From JBOGED01 sp050743625 (GTDB taxonomy: Bacteria > Actinomycetota > Nitriliruptoria > Euzebyales > Egibacteraceae), in assembly GCA_050743625.1 (NCBI GenBank), contig JBOGED010000286.1, positions 1 through 15,644 of the forward strand: a stretch of 15,644 nt of DNA, in the 5' to 3' direction. Position 1 is the first letter of the stretch, and every line of letters begins with the position of its first letter. Position numbers and translations under genes: made by a program. This document shows, one piece after another, positions 7,172-14,671 of this stretch. Under the pieces are notes generated by a model. It was not told where the DNA came from. It searched no databases and saw nothing but the letters and a program-made list of their open reading frames with translations.

Positions 7172-8518
7172 TCACTCGCTGACGATCATTGTCGGGACCA
7201 TCCCCGCGCCGGATGTGACGTTGGTGAGCGACGACGATGAGAGCCGCGTCAGTCCTCCCTGCACGCGACCGGAGAACAGAAGAGGGCAGACGTCGAGCAA
7301 CTGCTCTACCATCTCGACCCGGCCTTCCCTTTCGTTCGCCCAGGGAAAGACCTCGCGGCCAGTGGCGACTCGTTCTTGCGTGAGATAATCCCCCGCTATC
7401 GCTTTTTCGATTGCCTGATCCCACTCGCGCTCGTTCACCTCCCAGCCGATGAACACTCCACGCCCGCCATACTCGTCGTTCGGCTTCATCACCAGTCGGT
7501 CGCGGTTCCTTCGGATGAACTCGAGCAGCTCGATCCTCTCGCCTCGGTACGTGGCGCTGGCGTCCTCAACTCGGCGCGTCCAGGGGACGTGGAGTCGTAT
7601 GGCCTCGCGCTCGCGCTGGTCGAAATAATGCTGGAACCGTTCGTCGGTAAGAACTCCGAAGAGCATCTTCTTGTTGACATACTTGGCGCGGAAGGAGTTG
7701 ACAAGCACCGCCGCGCCGCTTCGATACGCTTCCACCAGCGCGCCGCACTCATCGATCTTCTCGAGCAGTTCCGTGGTCAGCACTCGGCGATACACGAGGT
7801 CGATTCTGAATGCGCCGTGGTACAGACAGCCGTCCTTGACCTCAAGGTCGCGCGGATCGGCGATAGTGGTCCGGTAGCCTTTCGCCTCAAAGAACTCCTT
7901 GAAGTACTCAAGCCCGCGGCGTGTGGGCCCCCCGCGAAAGTCGACGATGGCGATCTGAGGCTTGCCAGTACTGCCCCGTACACGGCGGTAGACGTCGAGC
8001 AGCGAGTTGAGCATATGTTGTCGGCACCACATCGGCGTGACCGTGTATCGCTCGGCAAACCGGCGCATCACCGGGAGGTCGAGAAAGATCTCCGCCGCCA
8101 CGTCCGCGTACGAGATCCCCGCTGGGGATTCTGCATTCAGCTCAACAAACTGATAGCTGTCGGACGCGAGAAATGAATCGAGCCGAGAGGTGACGGAGAC
8201 GTCTTCGTAGCCCGGGTCGATGGCAGCGAGCCGGTGCTCATCTTCGGTCAGCCCCAGTTGCCCCATCAGCAGGTCATCGGTTGGAGCGACGCGAGAGACC
8301 TTGTCTATCGCGCTCCATATCCCTTCGCACGCGCTGGTGATGCGCCCCCACCCGCTCGGCGTGACAAAGTACGGGCGCAGATAGGGCGTCAAGATCCTTT
8401 CTCGCAGCTCGAGCCGCACCGCGTGGAACCGCTCAAGAAGGAACCGGCTCGACTCTTCCGCTAGGACCGCATCCGCCTCAATCAGTTCGTTATAATAGCG
8501 CGCGGCCTCGCTGATCAT
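7172..8518 (-). CDS. Circularly permuted type 2 ATP-grasp protein
   Basis: A 448-residue protein in the circularly permuted ATP-grasp group (related to DUF404/407 and glutathionylspermidine-synthase-like proteins). These enzymes typically activate a carboxylate with ATP to form an amide or peptide bond; the substrate here is unknown. The FVELNAESPAGISYADVAAE segment is typical of the N-terminal half. The basic LVMKPNDEYGGRGVFIG stretch looks like the ATP-binding lysine/glycine loop. The C-terminal GGLTRLSSSSLTNVTSGAG and VPT match the usual end motif that holds the permuted catalytic residues. I chose ATG 8518; a TTG at 8578 is in frame but has no better ribosome site. The gene is 81 bp after the UBP zinc-finger gene on the same strand and ends 28 bp from the convergent methyltransferase remnant. 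Confidence 0.8.
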   Translation of the reverse strand: MISEAARYYNELIEADAVLAEESSRFLLERFHAVRLELRERILTPYLRPYFVTPSGWGRITSACEGIWSAIDKVSRVAPTDDLLMGQLGLTEDEHRLAAIDPGYEDVSVTSRLDSFLASDSYQFVELNAESPAGISYADVAAEIFLDLPVMRRFAERYTVTPMWCRQHMLNSLLDVYRRVRGSTGKPQIAIVDFRGGPTRRGLEYFKEFFEAKGYRTTIADPRDLEVKDGCLYHGAFRIDLVYRRVLTTELLEKIDECGALVEAYRSGAAVLVNSFRAKYVNKKMLFGVLTDERFQHYFDQREREAIRLHVPWTRRVEDASATYRGERIELLEFIRRNRDRLVMKPNDEYGGRGVFIGWEVNEREWDQAIEKAIAGDYLTQERVATGREVFPWANEREGRVEMVEQLLDVCPLLFSGRVQGGLTRLSSSSLTNVTSGAGMVPTMIVSE

Positions 8519-8531
8519 ATCAACCCACTTT

Positions 8532-8544
8532 CGCGTTAAACGCG
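8532..8544. repeat. Short perfect palindrome before the ATP-grasp gene
   Basis: CGCGTT and AACGCG around a central A, 14 bp upstream of the chosen ATG. It could be a leader hairpin or a binding site affecting the last gene of the operon. It would lie within the coding region if the TTG 8578 start were used. Confidence 0.25.
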
Positions 8545-8599
8545 CGCCACCGAGACAACAGCGCAGCCCCTTTGCCAAGGTTGGGCTATCCGCCGACCG

Positions 8600-8926
8600 C
8601 TAAGGCGCTTGCTCTGCGGCGAACAAGAATAGCGCGTCCGGGTAGCACCATGCCCAATCCTCGCCTGGCTCGAACGAGCGGATCAGGGGGTGATCGGTAG
8701 CGCGCCAGTGGGCGGTGGCGTGACGCCTCGGTGAGTTGTCGCAGCACCCGACGTACCCGCATGCGAGGCACTCGCGCAGGTGGACCCATTGCGTGCCCTC
8801 GCGGAGGCAGTCCTCGCAACCCTTCGTGATGCTGGGTGCCACCTCGCGTGCGGTACCCAGGTGCGGACAGTCTTGGCGAGTGGGACGGCCATCAGCGTCT
8901 GCGGCCACCACCCATCGTTGGATCAT
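8600..8926 (-). CDS. Stand-alone UBP-type zinc-finger protein
   Basis: A 108-residue protein that is essentially one ZnF-UBP domain (PF02148 type). Visible zinc ligands in order: CPHL (residue about 20), the pair CEDC (37-40), the pair CLAC (53-56), GCC (61-62), then H69, H73 and H79 in HATAHWRATDHPL. The tail has WCYPDALFLF, matching the conserved C-terminal strand. In eukaryotes this fold binds the free C-terminal Gly-Gly of ubiquitin; the role of the many actinobacterial single-domain versions is not established. The start ATG 8926 follows AGGAGG with six intervening bases. It lies 37 bp after the TPR gene and before the ATP-grasp gene. Confidence 0.9.
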   Translation of the reverse strand: MIQRWVVAADADGRPTRQDCPHLGTAREVAPSITKGCEDCLREGTQWVHLRECLACGYVGCCDNSPRRHATAHWRATDHPLIRSFEPGEDWAWCYPDALFLFAAEQAP

Positions 8927-8963
8927 CGCAACCTCCTAGGGTATGGCGGCAGGACCGCGCAGG

Positions 8964-9350
8964 CTACGGGCGAGATTCCGATCGAGGCTCGGGCGCGGCC
9001 TCGACTCGAGCGAGCGCGTCCCCGTACTCGTCCGAGGGGTGTAGCGCGTTGGCGATGCGGTAGGAACGCCCAGCCTTGTCGGGCTGGCGCAAGCGCTCCC
9101 AGGTCCGGCCGAGGAGGAAGTGGGCACGGTCGTCGCTGGGATCCAACTCGGCGAGCACCTCGAACTCGGCTCGGGCATGGTTCAGTTGGGCTGTCCGGAA
9201 GTAGGCCAGGCCCAAGGTTTCCCGCAGCGACCGGTTGACCGGCTCGTCGGCGACGACGGGCTCGAGGACCCGCACGGCGACCAGCGGTTCGTTGTGCTGC
9301 AACAGGAGGAGGGCACGCGCGAATTGGTCGTAGGTTGTCTGCTTCATCAT
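8964..9350 (-). CDS. Small TPR-repeat protein
   Basis: A 128-residue, fully helical protein with about three tetratricopeptide repeats. The pattern VLEPVVADEPVNRSLRETLG, LAYFRTAQLNHARAEFEVLA, ELDPSDDRAHFLLGRTWERL and a final RQPDKAGRSYRIANALHPSD shows the TPR spacing (W/L-G-Y-A-F-A-P). TPR modules mediate protein-protein contact, so this is likely an adaptor rather than an enzyme. Two adjacent ATGs (9350 and 9347) follow GGGAGG; 9347 has the better spacing. A TTG at 9368 would put the ribosome site inside the gene. It lies 46 bp after DUF5996 and 37 bp before the UBP zinc-finger gene. Confidence 0.85.
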   Translation of the reverse strand: MMKQTTYDQFARALLLLQHNEPLVAVRVLEPVVADEPVNRSLRETLGLAYFRTAQLNHARAEFEVLAELDPSDDRAHFLLGRTWERLRQPDKAGRSYRIANALHPSDEYGDALARVEAAPEPRSESRP

Positions 9351-9396
9351 TGCCTCCCTCGACTTCAACGTCGCGGTGGTCTCGGCTCTTCCCCGA

Positions 9397-10353
9397 TCAG
9401 CGCGCGGTGGCTGCCGGGTCGGTCACACCGCCGGGGCAGGCGAGGCGGGCGATATCCCATCCGGCACGCTGCGCGCCCGCTTGGTAGGCGCTTTCAAAGA
9501 AGTCGAGCACGGCGGCTTGAGGGTCGGGCTGGGCGCGCACGTCGGCGTAACGCAGCACCGCGAGATGGCTGCCGTTCTGTGCGACCCATTCGGCGGCTTC
9601 GGGCTGCACCTGAGCCTGGGCAAGACCCTCAGGCTCGGGGGCGGTGTAGGAATAGAAGGCCGGTTCGGCGAACTTCTCGTCACCGAACCAAAAGCCAAAG
9701 CTGATGACCTCCCTGGAGTACGCCTCTCGGGTGACCGGGTCGACCTCGAGCGGGTGGTCGACGTACCGGTCGGAGAAACGGGTGACCGCGATATCGAAGG
9801 TGTGCCAGAAGTGGTGCACGGGGCTGGTCTTGCCCGAGAACCGGGCGGCGAACTCTTCCAGCAGCAGCGCGACCTGGCTGAGCACCCGCCAGTAGCGGGT
9901 GACCCAGGCCGGGTCGTAGGCCGCGTGCTCGGTGTCGTCGGCGAATGGTGTGGAGTCGGCCAGGTCGAACGGCTCGGGTTTGTCGATCGCCACGCGCACG
10001 CCGAGGGCGTCGAGCGCGTCGAGCGTCCGCTGGTAAAAGGTCGCCACCGATTGGCCGGCCAGCGGGAACGAGACGGTGTCTCCGGTGATCGCGTGGGCCA
10101 GCAGCCGATGATCGACGAAGTCGAAATCGATCGCGAAGATCGGGTCGCCGCCCATGGGACGTGTGGTGATGCCACGCCCCGTGAGGTGAAACGGCACGTT
10201 CCACCAGTGGTTTCGGCGCACACTCGCGGCCAGCCGGATCTTGCCGATGATCTGCGCGAACCGGTGCAGCGTGGCCTTCGTGTCCGCCCAGGCGTCCAAG
10301 GGCATGGGCGGGAACAGCTCAGTCCTACCGTTCACGGATGCGTTGCTCGACAT
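9397..10353 (-). CDS. DUF5996 family protein
   Basis: A 318-residue protein matching the DUF5996 family from memory of its pattern: an N-terminal LFPPMPLDAWADTKATLHRF, then QIIGKIRLA, RNHWWNVPFHLTGRGITT, FAIDFDFVDHRLL, and a C-terminal domain with FGFWFGDEKFAEPAFYSYTA. The function is unknown. The many conserved His, Trp and Asp residues (VHHFWHTFDIAVTRFSDR) could form an active site. No signal peptide or membrane segment is visible. I chose ATG 10353, preceded by GGGAG at five bases; TTG 10365 is in frame. The gene lies between pirin (77 bp upstream) and the TPR gene, suggesting cotranscription and a shared stress-related role, which is inference. Confidence 0.8.
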   Translation of the reverse strand: MSSNASVNGRTELFPPMPLDAWADTKATLHRFAQIIGKIRLAASVRRNHWWNVPFHLTGRGITTRPMGGDPIFAIDFDFVDHRLLAHAITGDTVSFPLAGQSVATFYQRTLDALDALGVRVAIDKPEPFDLADSTPFADDTEHAAYDPAWVTRYWRVLSQVALLLEEFAARFSGKTSPVHHFWHTFDIAVTRFSDRYVDHPLEVDPVTREAYSREVISFGFWFGDEKFAEPAFYSYTAPEPEGLAQAQVQPEAAEWVAQNGSHLAVLRYADVRAQPDPQAAVLDFFESAYQAGAQRAGWDIARLACPGGVTDPAATAR

Positions 10354-10384
10354 GACCGCTCCCAACGTCGTCAGGCGACTCGCC

Positions 10385-10405
10385 GGCCGGTCGAGCCGGC
10401 CGACG
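10385..10405. repeat. GC-rich hairpin between pirin and DUF5996 genes
   Basis: CGGCCGG and CCGGCCG-type arms around GTCGAG form a strong hairpin in the 77-bp gap. It has no T-run. It might attenuate or stabilise the operon transcript, or weakly terminate after the pirin gene. Confidence 0.3.
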
Positions 10406-10430
10406 AGCAGCGTACGAGAAGGGTTGTCCG

Positions 10431-11225
10431 TTACCGGTTGCCGCGCCGTGGGTGGGGGGTCCTACGAACGAATCCGTGGCCGGGACCGTGGATCACGCGG
10501 ATCAGGCGGGTTGGCTGGGTGGCGCGCAACCGCAGCCTGCGCGGCTCGTCCGCGGACGGCACGAGTAGCGTGGTAGCCGAGGTCAGCGCTTCGCCGTCCC
10601 CGCCATCTTCGATGCGCACCCCGCCCTCGCGGACGCTGGCCAGGCCGCCCTCGCCGGCGGCCAACTCCAGCGCCACGCCTGCGCCATGCTCGAGATAGGA
10701 CTCGGCGAACAGGCGGATGTCGCCGTGGACCCGCAGCGGGGAGCGTGGGCCCACCAGCTCTTTGGTCCGCACGCCGTCCCCCTCGTCGTAGCGCGGAGCG
10801 TCCGCGTCGCGCAGCGCGTTGAACGCGGTCCGCTCTGGGATCGGGTCGGTGCGGTAGACCAGGATGTAGGCGCGGGTGTCGACCGCGCCATGGTTCCATT
10901 CCGAGTGCAGCATGCCGCGCTGGCCCTCGACGAACTGGCCCACGTCGCCGGCGTCCATGTGCCCAGTGATCCCGTTGAGCGCGTCGTCGTGGTCGAGCTG
11001 GCCCTGCTCGATGTAGAACAGCCGCTCGTTGTAGCGATGCGGGTGATGGCCGATGCCCAGCCCCGCGTCGATGGTGGCGTCGTGGACCGTGAGCAGCGGT
11101 CCGGACGCGTGGATCGACACGAACGGTCCGACGGACTCGATCGCCTTCAGGCCCGGCGCGCCAAAGTCAGACTCGCCCAGAGTCACATGGTCCTCAGGGC
11201 CGAGCACCAGGTAGGGGCTGACCAT
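10431..11225 (-). CDS. Pirin family bicupin protein
   Basis: A 264-residue pirin. Pirins are double-cupin, metal-binding proteins; some have quercetin 2,3-dioxygenase activity and others act as redox-sensitive cofactors. The N-terminal cupin shows the metal ligands HPH in LGIGHHPHRYNERLFYIEQG and the later His/Glu pair in GMLHSEWNHG, as in characterised pirins. The C-terminal half (residues about 150-264) is the second cupin, without obvious ligands, as usual. The start is ATG 11225, close after AGGAG (short spacing) and GGAAAGG; the reading frame extends upstream but without family sequence. It is divergently paired with an HxlR-type regulator 163 bp away, a common arrangement for quinone/electrophile-responsive genes, and heads a five-gene leftward cluster. 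Confidence 0.9.
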   Translation of the reverse strand: MVSPYLVLGPEDHVTLGESDFGAPGLKAIESVGPFVSIHASGPLLTVHDATIDAGLGIGHHPHRYNERLFYIEQGQLDHDDALNGITGHMDAGDVGQFVEGQRGMLHSEWNHGAVDTRAYILVYRTDPIPERTAFNALRDADAPRYDEGDGVRTKELVGPRSPLRVHGDIRLFAESYLEHGAGVALELAAGEGGLASVREGGVRIEDGGDGEALTSATTLLVPSADEPRRLRLRATQPTRLIRVIHGPGHGFVRRTPHPRRGNR

Positions 11226-11287
11226 GACTCCTGCCTTTCCCGTGTTCGCCAGCGGCAGACCTGCTTGCCAAGCGCTAGCTACTAACC

Positions 11288-11373
11288 CTTTGATAGCTGC
11301 ATACCGCCAGAACACCGACGGTGAGGGTGATATTCCTACCCCACCGCTATCCTCATACAAGCCGCTATCAAGG
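11288..11373. promoter_or_regulatory. GCTATC repeat cluster, candidate HxlR operator region
   Basis: CTTTGATAGC (11288-11297) is inverted relative to GCTATCAAGG (11364-11373), and CCGCTATC repeats directly at 11344-11351 and 11362-11369, 18 bp apart. All lie in the 163-bp divergent region between pirin and the HxlR gene. A site bound by a dimeric winged-helix regulator controlling both directions is plausible. Confidence 0.4.
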
Positions 11374-11388
11374 AGCGCCCGCATAGCC

Positions 11389-11730
11389 ATGTCCTCAGCC
11401 AAGGTGGACCCGGACCACTGCCCGGCCTACAACCACGCGGTGGAGATCATCGGCCGGCGCTGGGCCGGCGCGATCGTGCGTGCCATGCTCTCCGGCGCGA
11501 CGCGGTTCACCGAGATCCGCGCCGCCATCCCCGGAATCGCCGACCGGGTCCTGTCCCGACGCCTGAAGGAGCTGGAAGCTGACGGCATCCTCATCCGCCA
11601 GGTACATCCCGAAACCCCTGTGCGCATCGAGTACCGGCTCACGGACAAGGGCCACGCGCTCGGCGGGGTGGTCGACGCGATCAGCGCCTGGGCGAACGAC
11701 TGGGCAAAAGCGCCCTCAACCCGCCACTGA
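11389..11730 (+). CDS. HxlR-family winged-helix regulator
   Basis: A 113-residue, single-domain regulator of the HxlR type (PF01638). The hallmark order is visible: an N-terminal Cys-Pro (DPDHCPAYNHAVEIIGRRWA), the recognition region FTEIRAAIPGIADRVLSRRL, KELEADGILIRQV, and the wing VRIEYRLTDKGHALGGVV. Several HxlR proteins (YodB, HypR, QorR, CatR) sense quinones, aldehydes or disulfide stress through a Cys near this position, here about residue 10. I chose ATG 11389, where family similarity begins; AAGGAG is 13 bases upstream. The frame is open further upstream, but that part overlaps the repeats and resembles nothing. It probably controls the divergent pirin operon and itself. Confidence 0.88.
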   Translation: MSSAKVDPDHCPAYNHAVEIIGRRWAGAIVRAMLSGATRFTEIRAAIPGIADRVLSRRLKELEADGILIRQVHPETPVRIEYRLTDKGHALGGVVDAISAWANDWAKAPSTRH

Positions 11731-11906
11731 CCAGCGCAAGATCGCGCGTATCCTGTCAGCGCCCTCCCATTCTCCGCCCGCACCGCAACCCGACGAGCCC
11801 CCTGGCGTGCTCGGCTCGCCAGCTTGGATGCGCCAAGGCGCCGGTGACGGCGTCTGCCGATCTGCCATGGCGTCACATTTTGGTCGCTTTATGCGAATGT
11901 CCGGGT

Positions 11907-12365
11907 TCAGCGGCGAGACCTGATTGGCGTCGCGGGGTTGCCGACTGCGATTGAGTAGGGTTCGAGGTCTTTCACGACCACGCTGCCGGCGCCAACGATG
12001 CAGGAGTCGCCGATCGTGACCTCTGGGAGGATGCATGTACCCATCCCGATCCAGCAGTTCCGTCCGATCTCGACCGGCCGTTCAACATGCCAGCCCTGCT
12101 GGGTGACGGGTCTCTCGGGATCGTCGTAGCGGTGGTTCGCCGTGTGGATCATCGTGTAGGGACCGAACTCCGAGCCGTCTCCCACAAGAAGGCCTCCGTA
12201 GCCATTCACGAAGCAGCCATAGTTGAAGGCGACGCCGTCGCCAAGCTCGATCCGGTCGCCGTTAAGCCAGACGATGTGATCGAGGTAGAAGCAGTCTTTT
12301 CCTACACGCTTCGCATCATGGGCACGAAACGGGATCACACGCTTTGAGCGCTCGTTGATCATCAT
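11907..12365 (-). CDS. Hexapeptide-repeat (left-handed beta-helix) O-acyltransferase
   Basis: A 152-residue transferase of the maltose/galactoside O-acetyltransferase (WbbJ/MaaT-like) group. It moves an acetyl or acyl group from acyl-CoA to a hydroxyl on a sugar or other small acceptor. The hexapeptide pattern [LIV]-G-x4 runs from IELGDGVAFNYGCFVNGYGG through VEIGRNCWIGMGTCILPEV and IGDSCIVGAGSVVVKDL. The likely catalytic His is in MIHTANHRYDDPERP, and the usual GNPATPIR end is present. It is somewhat shorter than typical 180-220-residue members at the N-terminus. I chose the first of two ATGs (12365), after GGAGGGG; GTG 12440 is in frame but has no ribosome site. It is 84 bp after the MFS gene on the same strand. 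Confidence 0.85.
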   Translation of the reverse strand: MMINERSKRVIPFRAHDAKRVGKDCFYLDHIVWLNGDRIELGDGVAFNYGCFVNGYGGLLVGDGSEFGPYTMIHTANHRYDDPERPVTQQGWHVERPVEIGRNCWIGMGTCILPEVTIGDSCIVGAGSVVVKDLEPYSIAVGNPATPIRSRR

Positions 12366-12449
12366 TGTTCTCACCCCTCCGTTCACGTCGGTGCGCAGAG
12401 CATGACGCCTCACGCTGCTCACCCGCTGCTGAAGCGACACCCGAGCGGC

Positions 12450-13724
12450 TTAGCCTCTGCCACCGGCGATCTGAGCGGCTTCGGGGCTTCGTAACAGGCG
12501 CATCATCGCGAGCGTTCCAAGCAGGGGTCCTGGGGCCAGAAACGCGAAGGACCATTGCCAGGTGAAGTTGTCACGCAGGACCGGTACCAACCATATGGTC
12601 ACCACGGTGAGCGTGAACCCGATGGCGAGCTGAAGGGTGACCGCGGTGCCCACCGACGCTTGATCCGCCACTTCGGTCACGATGGTGGAGAACTGCGCCG
12701 AGTCGGCCACCACCCAAAATCCCCAGATCAAACCAATCACAAGGACGACCGCTGGCGGTGCCGCCCACAGGAAGCCGATGATCACCGCGCATGAGCCGGA
12801 GGCGACCATCGCCAGTCCCGCGGCACGAGTCCGCCCCCAGCGGTCACTGAGAATGCCACCAACGACGCAGCCGGCGGCTCCGATGCCGATGACCGAGAAT
12901 GTGGCGAGCGCTGCGCTTTGTTGGGGTTCGCTCCGTCCGTGCGCGATGAGGACATCGGCGAAAAAGGTCGCGAACCAGGTCCACATGGCGTAGAGCTCCC
13001 ACATGTGCCCGAAGTAGCCAACGCTGGCGAGGCGCACCCCACGGTCAGTGAAGACGACACCGGCCCGACGAGGGTCGAACCTCGCGGACGCGAAGGGGAA
13101 CGGGCCGTCGCGGCCGACGACCTCGGCAATCAGCCCGCCTGCGAGGGTGAGCAGCGAGGTGATGAGGATGACGGTTTGCCAACGCAGGCCGCCGAAGCCG
13201 TTGACGAGGTGGGGCAGGGCTGAGCCCACGGTGAGGGCACCGACCATGACACCGAGGGCAGTTCCCCGGCCTCGTTGGAACCATGTGGCCATCGCCTTGA
13301 GTGAGGGCGGGTACACGCCGGCGAGGAACGCGCCGGTGACAAACCGCAGAACCAGGCCCGGCACGGGACGGTCCACGACGACCAGCAACCCGTTTGCCGC
13401 CGCGGCTCCCAGCGCGCCCAGCAGCATCAGCCGACGTGGCGGCAGGATATCCGCCAGGTTGAACACGGCGCTCAGCAGGGCACCGGCGACGAAACCGAGC
13501 TGCACGGCGATGGTGAGGAGCGACGCCTGATTCGAGGTCAGCTGCCACTCAGCGCGCAGCTGAGGAAGCACAGCCGAGGCCGAGAACCACGTCGTCATGG
13601 CCAGCAGCGTGGCCACGCTAAGAACTGCGAGCGCTGACCAGCGGCCGCGCGGATCGGTCTCGGCGTCGGACGCCGTGACACCGTCAGCGACCGAGGCCGC
13701 AGGGCCGTCCTCTTCTGTTGCCAT
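12450..13724 (-). CDS. Major facilitator superfamily transporter
   Basis: A 424-residue inner-membrane transporter with about 12 hydrophobic helices in two halves. The first half starts LAVLSVATLLAMTTWFSASA and contains the typical loop 2-3 region (LSAVFNLADILPPRRLMLLG). The second half has GGILSDRWGRTRAAGL, the repeated MFS motif A, after a central loop rich in Arg, Asp and Phe. The substrate is not inferable. Of two close starts, ATG 13724 is preferred over GTG 13742; neither has a strong ribosome site, so expression may depend on coupling to the metalloprotease gene ending 44 bp upstream. No drug- or sugar-specific signature is obvious. Confidence 0.85.
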   Translation of the reverse strand: MATEEDGPAASVADGVTASDAETDPRGRWSALAVLSVATLLAMTTWFSASAVLPQLRAEWQLTSNQASLLTIAVQLGFVAGALLSAVFNLADILPPRRLMLLGALGAAAANGLLVVVDRPVPGLVLRFVTGAFLAGVYPPSLKAMATWFQRGRGTALGVMVGALTVGSALPHLVNGFGGLRWQTVILITSLLTLAGGLIAEVVGRDGPFPFASARFDPRRAGVVFTDRGVRLASVGYFGHMWELYAMWTWFATFFADVLIAHGRSEPQQSAALATFSVIGIGAAGCVVGGILSDRWGRTRAAGLAMVASGSCAVIIGFLWAAPPAVVLVIGLIWGFWVVADSAQFSTIVTEVADQASVGTAVTLQLAIGFTLTVVTIWLVPVLRDNFTWQWSFAFLAPGPLLGTLAMMRLLRSPEAAQIAGGRG

Positions 13725-13768
13725 CGCGGCGAGTGTAGGCACCGCGTGCGGGGTTGCCAGCGGGTCAA

Positions 13769-14563
13769 TCAGGATGCAGGGTACAAAGTTTGAGCACCGT
13801 CGATGTCATCGCGCGCAAGGCCGCGTTTCGTGGAATTCGAGCGTACAGTCGGAAGCATCACTGCCCCCGCCACACTGGAGTGAGCCAATCCCAAGATATG
13901 CCCGATCTCATGGAGCGCCACAGTCTCGATATCGAAGGCGCCTGCGGCTGTTCCGACGCTCCAAAGATGTTCACTATCGTCGAAGTGAACCGGTTTCGGA
14001 AGACTGTTCGTGACAACCCCGCAGCCAGGCGGGAAGTCCGCGTGCGCCAAGGTGCCCCCGACCATGCTGAGGTCGGGGTCGTCGGCTGGCCTCCAACCCA
14101 CTTGGATGTCGGGATTCTGGCTCGCAGCGACTTCCGCGAAAGTCACAGGGACGACGCCCTGCCACGTCAGGAACGCGTTCCTGACCGCGTGCCACTCATT
14201 GTTTGCGGGGACATCGCTCGTACCAATATCAAGTGCGTAGGTCAGGTCTCGCCGATCCCACGCGCAGATTGTCACGAACTCTAAACCGAGTCGCATGTCC
14301 GGAAGGGCGCACCGAGGGTTCGTTATCTGATCGCGAGTAGCTTCATCGAAGTTGCCGGTTATCTTCAGTCCGTTGAACTGCTGATATCGGGCAAGCGCCT
14401 CTGAGGTAGGCTCATCCAGCTCACCAGCTCGAAAAATGCCTTCCTGCAAGTAACCGAAACGCGTCAAGAAGCTTTGGACACGCTCAAAGCCGTCTGCCTT
14501 CTCCCCCTGGCGGATCAGGCGCACGGCTGCGATTTCGGGGAACGCTACTACATCATCCCGCAT
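13769..14563 (-). CDS. Matrixin-type (M10A) zinc metalloprotease with cysteine switch
   Basis: A 264-residue protein organised like a vertebrate matrix metalloproteinase proenzyme. Residues about 15-80 form a peptidoglycan-binding-like helical prodomain. Residues 83-90, PRCALPDM, match the cysteine switch PRCGxPD that blocks the zinc (Cys85). The catalytic domain contains the structural-site AHADFPP and VHFDDSEHLW (about 173-201) and the zinc site HEIGHILGLAH (H218, E219, H222, H228), with the Met-turn at MLPT (236). A metal-dependent endopeptidase, probably kept latent by the switch. No signal peptide is visible at the start chosen, ATG 14563 with GAGGAGG eight bases upstream, so either export is non-classical or the protein acts in the cell. 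It precedes the MFS gene. Confidence 0.92.
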   Translation of the reverse strand: MRDDVVAFPEIAAVRLIRQGEKADGFERVQSFLTRFGYLQEGIFRAGELDEPTSEALARYQQFNGLKITGNFDEATRDQITNPRCALPDMRLGLEFVTICAWDRRDLTYALDIGTSDVPANNEWHAVRNAFLTWQGVVPVTFAEVAASQNPDIQVGWRPADDPDLSMVGGTLAHADFPPGCGVVTNSLPKPVHFDDSEHLWSVGTAAGAFDIETVALHEIGHILGLAHSSVAGAVMLPTVRSNSTKRGLARDDIDGAQTLYPAS

Positions 14564-14671
14564 GCATCCCTCCTCGAAAGGCAGCGTTCTTCGTCATGGG
14601 ATCGGAAGCGTATACTGTTGTCGATTCGAGGGGCTAGCCTCCGCTACGCCCAACGACCAGGCGCACTTGGA

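Noticed and set aside
7376..8176. A 266-codon open frame on the plus strand
   Set aside because: It is antisense to the circularly permuted ATP-grasp gene, which has a convincing motif order on the minus strand.
9376..10698. A 440-codon open frame on the plus strand
   Set aside because: It lies antisense to DUF5996 and pirin, whose frames contain clear family motifs. The plus frame has no recognisable domain or ribosome site and reflects GC-skewed third positions.
11823..11837. CTTGG/CCAAG hairpin after the HxlR gene
   Set aside because: The stem is only five pairs with no T-run, too weak to call a terminator.
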